NCBI GenBank assembly: GCA_015234045.1
Contig: JADFWU010000001.1
Coordinates: 260,608 to 324,607, forward strand
From: Magnetococcales bacterium
GTDB taxonomy: Bacteria > Pseudomonadota > Magnetococcia > Magnetococcales > JADFWU01
Reading direction: 5' to 3'
Length of the DNA stretch: 64,000 bases
In this document: positions 33,945-42,406 of the stretch, piece by piece
Layout: every line of letters starts with the position of its first letter
How positions within the stretch are numbered: the first letter of the stretch is position 1
Notes under the pieces: generated by a model
What the model saw: the letters and a program-made list of their open reading frames with translations, nothing else
What the model was told of the DNA's origin: nothing
Database searches by the model: none
Position numbers and translations under genes: made by a program

Positions 33945-34475
33945 TTATTTATTGCCATTTTCCCATTTATCAACCAGATTCAGTTCTTGTTGTAGACTGG
34001 AAAAAATTGATGCAGTCAACACCGCACCAAATTGGGAAATATGGTCTCTGCTAATTTCCAGAATCAATTTATTTTCCTCGTTACGAATCACTTGGCATGG
34101 AAAAGCGTGCTCACCTTTCTGTTCCACTAAAAGTAACATGCCTTGCTCACCGGATGTGATCCGAGAATTTATTTCAGACAGCTCCATCATTACACCACAA
34201 ATACTGACATTTTTAGTTGTTCCTGAAACGCGGACACCACGTCCATTTTTATACACCAGTGAAGTTTTGAACATTTCGCGAGGAAAACGCCGACGAGGAG
34301 ATTCTCCACGTCGTTCAGCTGATTTGTTTCGGCGCTCTTGCTCTCGTTGTTCTCTTGCCCGCTGTTCGAGAAGGAAGCGCTGTTCAATATCATTTCTTCT
34401 ATCTGCTTCTTTCTGTGAACGACGATCCACAGGCTTTGTCACCAATCGTTGCAGCTCAAGAAACGACTCATTCAT
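33945..34475 (-). CDS. PilZ-domain protein with long charged N-terminus
   Basis: 176 residues. Residues 15-65 are extremely Arg/Glu-rich (QRAREQREQERRNKSAERRG) and probably form a charged helix. The PilZ domain (about 62-160) starts with RRRFPRE and has NVSICGVMME, matching the RxxxR and (D/N)xSxxG pair that binds cyclic-di-GMP. An effector role in c-di-GMP signalling is inferred; the output is unknown. Convergent with msrQ. Confidence 0.78.
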   Translation of the reverse strand: MNESFLELQRLVTKPVDRRSQKEADRRNDIEQRFLLEQRAREQREQERRNKSAERRGESPRRRFPREMFKTSLVYKNGRGVRVSGTTKNVSICGVMMELSEINSRITSGEQGMLLLVEQKGEHAFPCQVIRNEENKLILEISRDHISQFGAVLTASIFSSLQQELNLVDKWENGNK

Positions 34476-34671
34476 CTCTTATTCTCCCTTCATTACATCA
34501 CGGATAACAGCAACTCTCGTGACTACCAGCCATGAAAACCAAGAATCACAATCAAAATTTTTCATGACGGGAAAGTCTACTCCCAAAATGCAACTACTCT
34601 ATGTTAGACATCGAAATAAATGTAACCGATTGTGCCAATCCAACTGACACGGATGAGATCAATGATAAACG

Positions 34672-35241
34672 CTAAAATGATTCAATTGACTTGATTATAT
34701 AGCCAAGATGCGTAGTGAGCGCATAAATCTCATCTGTACTGCGGCCATCAAACGGAGATATGCAACGGCTTTTATGTGTTAAAACAAAATCATGGATCAT
34801 ATCTTCAATCTCATAGATCGCATCACGCATTCGCATTGGGTTGGCATGATCGGAAAACAAGCCGGTAATCTCAATGGTCAATTCAAAGGTTGCGGCATTG
34901 ATATTGAATTCTGGGGTGTTTTCCACCACATGATGATTGCTTAAGTAACGCTGATACTGTTCTGGACGATAACGCTTTAAACAGGCGAGATAGGTAAACA
35001 GCGTGGGGTCTGGGTAACTCTCCCGCCAGTTGATAAACAGGTCGGTGAGTTGGTCAAACAGGTGTTTGACTTGTTCATGATTCAACTTCAGCGTGGTCAC
35101 GATATCTGAGAGTATGACAAGAAAATGGGTGCGCCAACCCGGTGGACATCGGTCCAAATGATCATCCATGTTCTTTTCAGTCCAGTACTCTTCGAGAACG
35201 GGCAGTAATAGTGGTGATTTTTCTGTATGAGTCATGAACAT
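34672..35241 (-). CDS. Hypothetical protein, 189 aa
   Basis: 189 residues, ATG 35241 with AGGT just upstream; ATG 35235 is also possible. Soluble and largely helical, with no signal peptide. Visible segments include RCPPGWRTHFLVILSDIV and a C-terminal IYEIEDMIHDF. No motif identifies a family. It is divergent from the TRAP transporter operon across a 243-bp region rich in inverted repeats, so a shared regulator is possible. Confidence 0.6.
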   Translation of the reverse strand: MFMTHTEKSPLLLPVLEEYWTEKNMDDHLDRCPPGWRTHFLVILSDIVTTLKLNHEQVKHLFDQLTDLFINWRESYPDPTLFTYLACLKRYRPEQYQRYLSNHHVVENTPEFNINAATFELTIEITGLFSDHANPMRMRDAIYEIEDMIHDFVLTHKSRCISPFDGRSTDEIYALTTHLGYIIKSIESF

Positions 35242-35320
35242 AACACCTGATTGGATCTTAAATTAATTCTGTTGGTTCATTATGCGTCAAAACCAGATTG
35301 TGAGCACGGAAAAGTGCAAA

Positions 35321-35403
35321 GTTGATAGCCTCTTTTTGTCAAAACAGGGAAATTAAATCCACCTCTTAATCATTGACAGTGACCCATTAAGAGGGCTATC
35401 AAC
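35321..35403. promoter_or_regulatory. Promoter region of TRAP operon with overlapping inverted repeats
   Basis: TTGACA (35373-35378) and TATCAA (35397-35402) at 18 bp form a candidate sigma-70 promoter for dctP. GTTGATAGCC-TCTT (35321-35334) is an inverted copy of 35389-35403, and CCTCTTAAT (35362-35370) of ATTAAGAGG (35386-35394). The two right arms overlap over the spacer and -10, so they cannot both pair or be bound at once. They are probably operator sites; RNA switching is unlikely if this promoter is the true one. Confidence 0.55.
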
Positions 35404-35484
35404 ATTGTTGATGGATGATTTATTAAGTTCATAGTTGCCGGGAAAGTCGTGTATCGAAGTATCCACATTGAGATGGAGGTATTG

Positions 35485-36504
35485 ATGAAACGTATCCCCC
35501 AAATTCTGATTATTGCAATGGTATTGGCGTTGGGAATCGCCATGTTGCCCGGTCAGGCACGCGCTGAGTATGTGATCAAGTTTTCCCACGTGGTTTCACC
35601 GCAAACGCCAAAAGGCAAAGCTGCCGATGCGTTCGCCAAGTTGGTCAACACCCGTATGGCTGGCAAAGTGCGCGTTGAAGTTTTTCCGAGCTCCCAGCTC
35701 TACAATGACAACAAGGTCATGGAGGCCATGCGCCTCAGTGACAGCGATACCACAGGCATCATGGCTGCGCCCAGCCTGTCAAAGTTTGTTAAATTTTCTC
35801 GGACGCTTCAAGCCTTTGATCTTCCCTTCCTATTCAACGATATCAATGATGTTCACACTTTGGTTGATTCTGATCTTGTTGAAGAGATGACCCAACCATT
35901 GCAGCGTAAAGGGTTGCGTGCTCTCACCTTTTGGGACAACGGCATGAAGGTGTTTTCAATCAAGGGTAGCAAACCTCTGCGTAACGTTCCTGACGATTTT
36001 AACGGCAACAAATTTCGCATCCAAAGTTCCGAAGTGCATGCCGCCATGATCAAAGCCTTGGGTGGCACACCACAAAAGCTTCCCTTTAAAGAAGTTTATA
36101 CAGCGCTTGGACAAGGTGTTGTGGATGGCCAGGAAAATGCTTGGTCTAATGTCTATTCCAAGAAATTCCATGAAGTTCAATCTTATGTTTCCGTTTCCAA
36201 TCACTCCTATCTTGGCTATCTGGTGGTAGTGAGCAACCATTTCTGGAAAAGCTTACCTGCCGATATCCGCACAGAATTAACTGCTATTCTGAAGGAAGCT
36301 ACCACGGCCAACCGTCAATTTGCTGCTGAAGCTGACACCGGTGATCGGAAGAAAGTGGAAGACTCTGGTTACGCTAAGGTGATTGATCTCACCGCTGATG
36401 AAAAGAGTGAATGGCGTAAAGCAACCGCAAAGGTAGAAGATGAATTCCGCTCTCAAATCGGGGATGACCTTCTAAAGAAAATCCATACCCTATTGGGTCA
36501 CTGA
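35485..36504 (+). CDS. dctP: TRAP transporter substrate-binding protein (DctP family)
   Basis: 339 residues. ATG 35485 is chosen: GGAGG lies about six bases upstream and it begins the signal peptide (cleavage ARA-EY); the open frame to 35449 has no ribosome binding site. The mature start VIKFSHVVSPQTPKGKAADAFAKLV, the helix with VEVFPSSQLYNDNKVMEAM, and the FRIQSSEVHAAMIKALGGTP motif with its binding Arg define the DctP family. ALGQGVVDGQENAWSN is the usual second motif. It binds an organic acid in the periplasm and delivers it to DctQM. The specific ligand cannot be read from sequence. Confidence 0.95.
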   Translation: MKRIPQILIIAMVLALGIAMLPGQARAEYVIKFSHVVSPQTPKGKAADAFAKLVNTRMAGKVRVEVFPSSQLYNDNKVMEAMRLSDSDTTGIMAAPSLSKFVKFSRTLQAFDLPFLFNDINDVHTLVDSDLVEEMTQPLQRKGLRALTFWDNGMKVFSIKGSKPLRNVPDDFNGNKFRIQSSEVHAAMIKALGGTPQKLPFKEVYTALGQGVVDGQENAWSNVYSKKFHEVQSYVSVSNHSYLGYLVVVSNHFWKSLPADIRTELTAILKEATTANRQFAAEADTGDRKKVEDSGYAKVIDLTADEKSEWRKATAKVEDEFRSQIGDDLLKKIHTLLGH

Positions 36505-36522
36505 CTGATTGATGATTTATCT

Positions 36523-36554
36523 GCCCGGGAAGATACTTTCCCGGGCTTTTTTTT
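36523..36554 (+). terminator. Attenuator-like terminator between dctP and dctQ
   Basis: A 9-bp GC-rich stem, GCCCGGGAA (36523-36531) with TTCCCGGGC (36538-36546), has a 6-base loop and is followed by eight T residues. It follows dctP by 18 bp and precedes dctQ. Partial termination here would give more binding protein than permease, as is common in transporter operons. Confidence 0.92.
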
Positions 36555-36580
36555 AACACGATTCAGAGGGTTGGTTTACT

Positions 36581-37108
36581 ATGTTAATGAAGACCGTTGA
36601 CCTGATTGAAAAGTGGATTATTTCTGCCGGTTTTGCTGTTGCAACTTTGTTATTGTTTGCCAACGTGGTTGCTCGTTATCTATTTGATTCTGGTTTTACC
36701 TGGGTGTTGGAGGCTGTGCAATATCTGTTTGCTTGGGTGGTACTGGTAGGTGCGGCATATGGTGTCAAAGAGGGGGTTCACCTGGGTATTGATATCCTGG
36801 TGGAGCGCTTTTCTGAGGTAAATAGACGACGTATTGCTTTGTTTTCGTTATTTATATGTATTCTTTTTGTCTCTATCGTTCTATGGCTCTCTATCGACTA
36901 TACCAGGAGAATCTATGAATGGGGCGACCTTAGCCTTGATTTACAGATTCCTCAGTGGATTCCTTATCTGGCCATTCCGGTTGGCCTGTCATTGATGTTG
37001 CTGCACTTTATTCATGTGGGTATGGATATATGGAAGGGAAAAATCAGTAGCGTTCATAAACGCGAAGGCATGGAACATTTGGAAGAGTTGGAGGAGATGT
37101 ACAAATGA
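36581..37108 (+). CDS. dctQ: TRAP transporter small permease
   Basis: 175 residues with four membrane helices. LLFANVVARYLFDSGFTWVLEAVQYLFAW and the GAAYGVKEGVHLGIDIL segment are typical of DctQ. ATG 36581 is used; ATG 36587 is a close alternative. It pairs with the large permease DctM in the cytoplasmic membrane. Its stop codon overlaps the dctM start as ATGA. Confidence 0.93.
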   Translation: MLMKTVDLIEKWIISAGFAVATLLLFANVVARYLFDSGFTWVLEAVQYLFAWVVLVGAAYGVKEGVHLGIDILVERFSEVNRRRIALFSLFICILFVSIVLWLSIDYTRRIYEWGDLSLDLQIPQWIPYLAIPVGLSLMLLHFIHVGMDIWKGKISSVHKREGMEHLEELEEMYK

Positions 37109-38382
37109 GTACCCTTCTTCTGTTTGTCGGTTTGATTGCGCTGTTGTTAATCGGTGTGCCCATTGCGATAAGTCTGGGTTTTTCCAGTCTGGCCTTTACC
37201 ATGTTAGCCACAGAAGATCCTGCTGTGGTGGTGGCTCAGAAGCTGTTTGACACCATGGAGCACACCACACTTCTTGCCATTCCTTTCTTTGTGCTCTCCT
37301 CGCACTTTTTGACCACAGGCGGCGTTTCAGCCCGTTTGATTGAGTTTGCCAAAGCGTTAGTGGGTTGGATGAATGGTGGTTTGGCCATGGCCGCGGTTGT
37401 GAGTTGCATGCTGTTTGCAGCCATTTCTGGCTCATCTCCTGCTACTGTGGTTGCCATTGGCTCCATTATGATTCCCGGCATGATCAGTGCGGGTTATGAT
37501 CGTAAATTTGCTGTTGGTGTTGTGGCGACTTCTGGCAGTTTAGGCATTCTTATTCCTCCGTCCATTCCGATGATCGTCTATGCCGATGCGGTAGAAGAGT
37601 CGGTTGGCAAGATGTTTATTGCTGGTATTTTACCCGGCATTCTGATGGCTTCATTTCTTCTAATAGCCACTTGGATTGCCGCCAAACGCATGGGCATGCC
37701 ACGTGAGCCTTGGAAAGGTTTGGGCAACCTGGGCAAATCATTTCTTGAAGCGTTTTGGGGATTGTTGCTGATCGTCATCGTAGTCGGTGGCATCTATGGT
37801 GGTGTATTCACCCCGACTGAAGCCGCCGCTGTTGCTGCGGTCTATTCCGCATTTATCGCGTTATTTATCCATCGGGATATGGGCTTTAACGATGTTCCAA
37901 AAGTCCTGCTGGATTCGGCAAAGATGACCAGTGTTTTGATGTTTATCATTGCCTGCGCGATGATTTTTGCACATGTTTTGACGGAAGAGCGTATTCCACA
38001 GCATTTGGCTGATATGGTTATGGAAGGCGATCCCAGCAAGGGTAGTTTTCTATTTATGGTCAATGTAATTCTTTGGTTTGCTGGCGATTTTATGGAGCCC
38101 TCTGCCATTTTATTAATTCTGGCTCCATTGTTTCATCCTTTGGCTGTGAGTTTGGGCGTTGATCCTATTCATCTGGGCATTATTATGACGACCAATATGG
38201 AAGTTGGCATGATCACACCGCCTGTTGGGTTGAATCTTTATGTGGCGGCAGGGCTTTCTGGGATGAGTTTGGAGAAGGTCACTAAAGCGGCGTTACCATG
38301 GATGGGGGTGTTGGTATTGGCGCTGATTGTTATTACGTACGTGCCGTGGTTGAGTTTGTTCCTGGTAGGATTGATGTTCTAG
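37105..38382 (+). CDS. dctM: TRAP transporter large permease
   Basis: 425 residues with about twelve hydrophobic segments. It carries the DctM signatures IPFFVLSSHFLTTGGVSARLIEFAKALVGWMNGGLAM, AAISGSSPATVVAIGSIMIPGM, GILIPPSIPMIVYA, FTPTEAAAVAAVYS and EVGMITPPVGLNLYV. It forms the sodium-coupled translocation channel with DctQ. It overlaps dctQ by four bases. Full length, no anomaly. Confidence 0.95.
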   Translation: MSTLLLFVGLIALLLIGVPIAISLGFSSLAFTMLATEDPAVVVAQKLFDTMEHTTLLAIPFFVLSSHFLTTGGVSARLIEFAKALVGWMNGGLAMAAVVSCMLFAAISGSSPATVVAIGSIMIPGMISAGYDRKFAVGVVATSGSLGILIPPSIPMIVYADAVEESVGKMFIAGILPGILMASFLLIATWIAAKRMGMPREPWKGLGNLGKSFLEAFWGLLLIVIVVGGIYGGVFTPTEAAAVAAVYSAFIALFIHRDMGFNDVPKVLLDSAKMTSVLMFIIACAMIFAHVLTEERIPQHLADMVMEGDPSKGSFLFMVNVILWFAGDFMEPSAILLILAPLFHPLAVSLGVDPIHLGIIMTTNMEVGMITPPVGLNLYVAAGLSGMSLEKVTKAALPWMGVLVLALIVITYVPWLSLFLVGLMF

Positions 38383-38423
38383 AAAAAAGAAGTAATCACC
38401 GGCGAGAGCAGTAACGGAGGTAT

Positions 38424-38453
38424 CACAGGAAAGGGATAATTCCCTTTCCTGTG
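38424..38453. terminator. Perfect hairpin between convergent dctM and rhodanese genes
   Basis: 13-bp perfect stem, CACAGGAAAGGGA (38424-38436) with TCCCTTTCCTGTG (38441-38453), and a 4-base loop. There is no T-tract on either side. Its place between two convergent genes fits a bidirectional, possibly factor-assisted transcript end. Confidence 0.6.
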
Positions 38454-38466
38454 AGGGCGGAGACAT

Positions 38467-38892
38467 TCAACACTGAACCCAAGGAAGACCATGAAAGCGC
38501 CAGCCGTTGATGCTGGAGCGGTGATGATGTTCATCCCGGTCGCCTTCAAAGCCTTCCAGGACGTTGTAAACCAGTGTGAATCCGTTTTCTAAAAGGAAGT
38601 TGCCTGCGTCAATGGAACGATGTCCTGAGCGACAAATCAGTACGATAGGCTTGTCTTTTTTTGCTACGTTTGAAATCTCTTTTAGAAAATCCTCATTGAT
38701 CTCAAAATCGGGATAATCCTGCCAGGAAATATTTTCAACTCGAGGGGGATGACCGACAAAGAAGTGCTCCAGCTCCATGCGGATATCAATAAAAGCGGCT
38801 TCCTTATTCTCCTCAAGAAATGCATGCGCCTGTTGGGGTGTCAATTGTTTCAAGTCGGGGTGGATAGCACTATGGGGTGCTGAAGCCATCAT
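38467..38892 (-). CDS. Rhodanese-like sulfurtransferase
   Basis: 141 residues, single rhodanese domain. QQAHAFLEEN, AAFIDIRMELEHFFVGHPP, and the active loop CRSGHRS with Cys87 are present, followed by GFTLVYNVLEGFEGD. GWRFHGLPWVQC at the end is typical of small rhodaneses that carry a persulfide. The ribosome binding site GGAGG lies inside the end of the ferritin-like gene, three bases before this gene, so the two are one operon. A role in sulfide or persulfide handling is inferred. Confidence 0.92.
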   Translation of the reverse strand: MMASAPHSAIHPDLKQLTPQQAHAFLEENKEAAFIDIRMELEHFFVGHPPRVENISWQDYPDFEINEDFLKEISNVAKKDKPIVLICRSGHRSIDAGNFLLENGFTLVYNVLEGFEGDRDEHHHRSSINGWRFHGLPWVQC

Positions 38893-38895
38893 GGA

Positions 38896-39420
38896 TCAAT
38901 CCTCCCGGAGCATATCATCATACTCTTGTTCCAGTTTGCGACACTGGTCCTCTTTAACGCGGGCCAGAAAGCTAAAGGCATCCAGAATCTCAGCATGGCA
39001 ATCTGTTTCTTTCAGATCCATGTAAAGATTTTGGGTGGAGCGGGTGCGCTTGATAGATAAAATGAGCGCATCTTCATAGCCCAGTTTATCTGTTTTATTT
39101 CGTCCTTTGGAAACCAGATATTTGGCAATTTTCAGGTCAGGGTCAGCAATGATTTTTTCTGATGCGGGGATTTTATGAGCCGCCATAATATCTTCGAGCT
39201 TTTGCTTGTTTGCCAACTCTTCTTTGGCATGCTCTCGCCAGATTTGTTTTGCGTCACCTGTGTCCGCCCGCTTGGCCAAAGCAGAAAAAAAGGCGTATTC
39301 CGCTTCTTCCTGCTCCATGGCAAATTGCATAAGGTCTTCAAAAGTATCTGAAACTGAAGGGTTTTTTTCAATTTCATCTTCTAAAGATTGTGGTCCAAGT
39401 AGATCATCCAGATTGTCCAT
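38896..39420 (-). CDS. Ferritin-like (rubrerythrin-type) diiron protein
   Basis: 174 residues, all helical. Residues about 25-165 form a four-helix bundle with metal-ligand candidates EQEEAEYAFF, REHAKEELANKQKLE (E-x-x-H type), and RVKEDQCRKLEQEY in the last helix. This matches the ferritin-like domain of rubrerythrins without the C-terminal rubredoxin. It probably handles peroxide or iron in the cytoplasm. It is co-transcribed with a rhodanese, a combination common in redox and sulfur stress loci. Confidence 0.82.
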   Translation of the reverse strand: MDNLDDLLGPQSLEDEIEKNPSVSDTFEDLMQFAMEQEEAEYAFFSALAKRADTGDAKQIWREHAKEELANKQKLEDIMAAHKIPASEKIIADPDLKIAKYLVSKGRNKTDKLGYEDALILSIKRTRSTQNLYMDLKETDCHAEILDAFSFLARVKEDQCRKLEQEYDDMLRED

Positions 39421-39586
39421 GGTGTTTTCTTCTCCGCCCGATGGTACTATGGTTCACCGTGATCCATTGTCTGAATTTGTACAGTGATATTCAGACACAG
39501 GGAATAAGGGATGCTTCTTTATCCCCGGGATGATAAGTGGAAGGTATCGGATCACTCACGTCTCTGCACGGTTTTTCTTACAGTCT

Positions 39587-39613
39587 TGATCCTTTTGCCT
39601 TAAAAGAGGATCA
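39587..39613. other. Weak hairpin in the 292-bp intergenic region before the 231-aa gene
   Basis: TGATCC-TTTT (39587-39596) and AAAA-GA-GGATCA (39602-39613) pair with a 2-base bulge. The rest of 39421-39712 should hold the divergent promoters of the ferritin-like operon and of the downstream unknown gene; no clear -10/-35 pair was chosen. Confidence 0.3.
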
Positions 39614-39712
39614 TGGTTTAATGTGTTTTTGATATGAATCGAGTGTCGGTTGACCACGCAAGTTGACTAGCGAATTTCATTGCCGAAGGGTGGCTACAAA
39701 CGGTCGCTTTTC

Positions 39713-40399
39713 ATGAAGGTTAGTGAGTCGATTCCCATGAATCCGAAGGACAAAGAACAGAAGGTACCGCTTTCTCGCGCTACAACCGGTGTGCCACAAC
39801 CACCGGGAAAAGCAACCCTGCTCAATCGGCAACGGGTTAGACGGCGCATGCGCCGAAAAAACGGCGATGAGGTGGGTTCAAAAATTCACAGTCGATCCGG
39901 TGGTAGTGCTGGTGGTCGTGGCGGGATCATTGGTTTTCTATTATATGGGACCATGGATGCCATCATTTTTTCGGTCGTCGGACTGGGAATGATGGTTCGA
40001 GGTTTTTTCGGGCTGTTTTCCAGCGTAACAGAAGACGACCATACTGATGAGTTGGAAGCCGCATGGCAAGAAGCTGGTTTGGAGACAGGTGAGATTGATC
40101 ATCAAAATCCTCAAGGGGGTGTTGCGCCTGTCGAACGAGAAGTACGCATTGGTCCCGATGGTTTGGAAGATATTGGTATCAAAACATGGGACGAAGAGCT
40201 GACCGATTTGGAAAAAGAGTTGATAGACGGCGAAGGTATTATTAAACCGATCATTGAGGGCGGGTTGCATAACCAGAAAATAAAAGGCCTGTTACAAGAA
40301 GAAGATGGATTGCCTGAAGAGGAGTTGATTGATCAAGCTGGAGCTTTGAGATTGGCTCTGAAAGAGGGATCGCCACCAGAGGAAACAACGGATGCGTGA
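39713..40399 (+). CDS. Hypothetical membrane-anchored protein upstream of kinase
   Basis: About 231 residues from ATG 39713; ATG 39737 is equally possible, and the frame is open to TTG 39680. None has a good ribosome binding site. The N-terminus is basic (RQRVRRRMRRKNGDE) and Gly/Ser-rich. One hydrophobic segment (about 72-98, LLYGTMDAIIFSVVGLGMMVRGFFGLF) is probably a membrane helix. The remaining 130 residues are strongly acidic. No family recognised. It ends 39 bp before the Ser/Thr kinase gene, with a small hairpin between (40406-40424), so co-transcription and a shared pathway are likely. Confidence 0.6.
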   Translation: MKVSESIPMNPKDKEQKVPLSRATTGVPQPPGKATLLNRQRVRRRMRRKNGDEVGSKIHSRSGGSAGGRGGIIGFLLYGTMDAIIFSVVGLGMMVRGFFGLFSSVTEDDHTDELEAAWQEAGLETGEIDHQNPQGGVAPVEREVRIGPDGLEDIGIKTWDEELTDLEKELIDGEGIIKPIIEGGLHNQKIKGLLQEEDGLPEEELIDQAGALRLALKEGSPPEETTDA

Positions 40400-40438
40400 T
40401 GTCATCATCAGCAACCCGCTGATGGGCAAAGATTTTTT

Positions 40439-42406
40439 ATGAGCCGAAAGTCACATCATAACGCGCTGCCTAATGGAACGCATCTGCTATGGTATGAAGT
40501 GATCAGGGTGCTTGGTAAGGGTGGCTTTGGTATCACCTATCTGGCTAAGGATACCAACCATGATCAGCTTGTCGCGATCAAGGAGTATCTTCCTGCGGGT
40601 ATCGGTACGCGCGAACAAGGAAAACGGGATGTGCAGCCAAACTCATCGGCTGATGAAGCAACCTTCAAATGGGGCTTGGATCGTTTTCTGAAGGAAGCTC
40701 AGGTACTCGCCCGGTTTAAACATCCCTCCATCGTCAAAATTCAAAGCTTTTTCAAAGATGCCAATACCGCATATATGGTGATGGACTATGAGCAGGGCGA
40801 AGGACTGAACGCCATTTTAAAACGGCGTAAGACCCTGACTCAGCGCGAGGTGTCCCATATTCTACCGCCTATTCTTGATGGACTGGAAACGCTTCATAAT
40901 GCGGATTATATCCACCGTGACATCAAGCCTCCCAATATCTTGATTCGTAAAAAGACCAATACACCGGTTATTCTTGATTTTGGATCGGCACGTCAAGCCA
41001 TTACCGGGCAAAGCAATGAGATGACCAGTCTGTTAAGTCTGGGTTACTCGCCTTTTGAACAGTATGATTCTTCCGGTGCCAATCAAGGTCCATGGTCAGA
41101 TATCTATGCGCTGGCTGGTGTGCTGTATCGAATCATATGCGGACGTAAACCCGTTGATGCCATGGTGCGGGCAAATGCGCGTCTTCGTAATCAAAATGAT
41201 CCGCTAATGCCTGCCATTGAAGTGGGAAAAGGGCGCTATTCTGAGACATTTCTAAAGGCCATTGATCGTGGTTTGGCGGTAATGGAACAGGATCGGCCTC
41301 AGAGCATTAATGTATGGCGTACCATGCTGTTAGGTGCATATGGTACGCTACAGGATAGCGATATCGTAGCAGCTGACAAGCCGCATACTGAGGATAAAAA
41401 GCCTGCTGCAACGCCGCCTTCAAAAAATCAGTCAGTCCCGAAGATAAAACGAAAAGCGCCACGAAAAAAGAAAAACGCATGGCGTAGTTTTATCTCTTCT
41501 CTGGATGAGTTTGGCACTCAGCTTGGTGGAAATTTCGATAAAGGCAAAAAAACCGAAAATATCGACCTGGATGTTGAGGAGAATAAAAAGTCTGTCCAAG
41601 AACGGGTATTGGTAAAAGAGCCAGAAAAACCCGAAGAAGTGCGTAAGCCAATGCTCATGAAACTGCATGCTGACCGAGAGGCGGGTGATGTGTGGCAGGA
41701 GTATTTGACCGGTATGTCTTTCATATGGGCACCAACGGGCAAGTTTTTCATGGGTAGTGACAGAGAGGAACGCGGCCGCCGTCCAGATGAGGGGCCACGC
41801 CATGAAGTCAGTTTGGATGGCTTCTGGATTGGTCAATATCCAGTCACTTGGGCAGAGTGGAACCGGGTGATGGGTGATAATCCACGCGGTGTATATAAGC
41901 CAGCTATGGAAAAATACCCAGTTGAGCGTACCGACTGGCGGGATGTGAAACAATTCATTACACGCTACTCTGGGATGTTGCAGTCAGAGTATGATGTACG
42001 CTTACCCAGTGAAGCGGAATGGGAATATGCGGCTCGTGGTGGAGCTGAGACAGTATTTTTCTTTGGTGATGATCCGTCCCAATTAAAGGAATACGCTTGG
42101 TATTTGGATAACGCCTGTGGTCGTCCACGGCCAGTAGGAGAGAAGCAACCCAATCCGTGGGGTATTTATGATCAGCTTGGCAATGTTTGGGAGTGGACGG
42201 AAGATTGGTACGCGGCCAAATATTACCAAAACAGCCCAGAAGCGAACCCGAAAGGGGCGGAGAGTGGTCAATATCGTGTACGCCGAGGCGGGTGTTGGAA
42301 AAGCAGTATAGCGGCCTGTCGTCCGGCTCATCGGAATCGCGTGACAGAGACCACGCGCGGAAATTCAATGGGATTTCGGATTGTTCTACGCGATACGCAG
42401 AAGTAG
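40439..42406 (+). CDS. Ser/Thr protein kinase fused to a SUMF1/FGE-like domain
   Basis: 655 residues. The kinase domain (about 18-300) is complete: GKGGFG P-loop, Lys48 in VAIKEYL, catalytic HRDIKPPN (Asp161) and DFG (Asp180), then SLGYSPFEQY in the activation segment. A basic/acidic linker (about 310-415) has no membrane helix. The C-terminal domain (about 420-650) is a formylglycine-generating-enzyme-like C-type-lectin fold: MGSDREE, EGPRHEVSLDGFWIGQYPVT, LPSEAEWEYAARGG, LGNVWEWTEDWY and RRGGCWKSSIAACRPAHRN. The tandem catalytic cysteines of true sulfatase-modifying enzymes are not seen in that motif, so a binding or scaffold role is more likely. It resembles Pkn1-type bacterial kinases. 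Confidence 0.93.
   Translation: MSRKSHHNALPNGTHLLWYEVIRVLGKGGFGITYLAKDTNHDQLVAIKEYLPAGIGTREQGKRDVQPNSSADEATFKWGLDRFLKEAQVLARFKHPSIVKIQSFFKDANTAYMVMDYEQGEGLNAILKRRKTLTQREVSHILPPILDGLETLHNADYIHRDIKPPNILIRKKTNTPVILDFGSARQAITGQSNEMTSLLSLGYSPFEQYDSSGANQGPWSDIYALAGVLYRIICGRKPVDAMVRANARLRNQNDPLMPAIEVGKGRYSETFLKAIDRGLAVMEQDRPQSINVWRTMLLGAYGTLQDSDIVAADKPHTEDKKPAATPPSKNQSVPKIKRKAPRKKKNAWRSFISSLDEFGTQLGGNFDKGKKTENIDLDVEENKKSVQERVLVKEPEKPEEVRKPMLMKLHADREAGDVWQEYLTGMSFIWAPTGKFFMGSDREERGRRPDEGPRHEVSLDGFWIGQYPVTWAEWNRVMGDNPRGVYKPAMEKYPVERTDWRDVKQFITRYSGMLQSEYDVRLPSEAEWEYAARGGAETVFFFGDDPSQLKEYAWYLDNACGRPRPVGEKQPNPWGIYDQLGNVWEWTEDWYAAKYYQNSPEANPKGAESGQYRVRRGGCWKSSIAACRPAHRNRVTETTRGNSMGFRIVLRDTQK

Noticed and set aside
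42000-42400. Variable region of a diversity-generating retroelement at the SUMF1-like C-terminus of the kinase gene
   Set aside because: The fold is the usual target type, but no reverse transcriptase, accessory protein or near-identical template repeat is present in the window.
42060-42400. Active formylglycine-generating enzyme
   Set aside because: The cysteines in RRGGCWKSSIAACRP are not in the arrangement of the catalytic pair of sulfatase-modifying enzymes, and no sulfatase gene is nearby.
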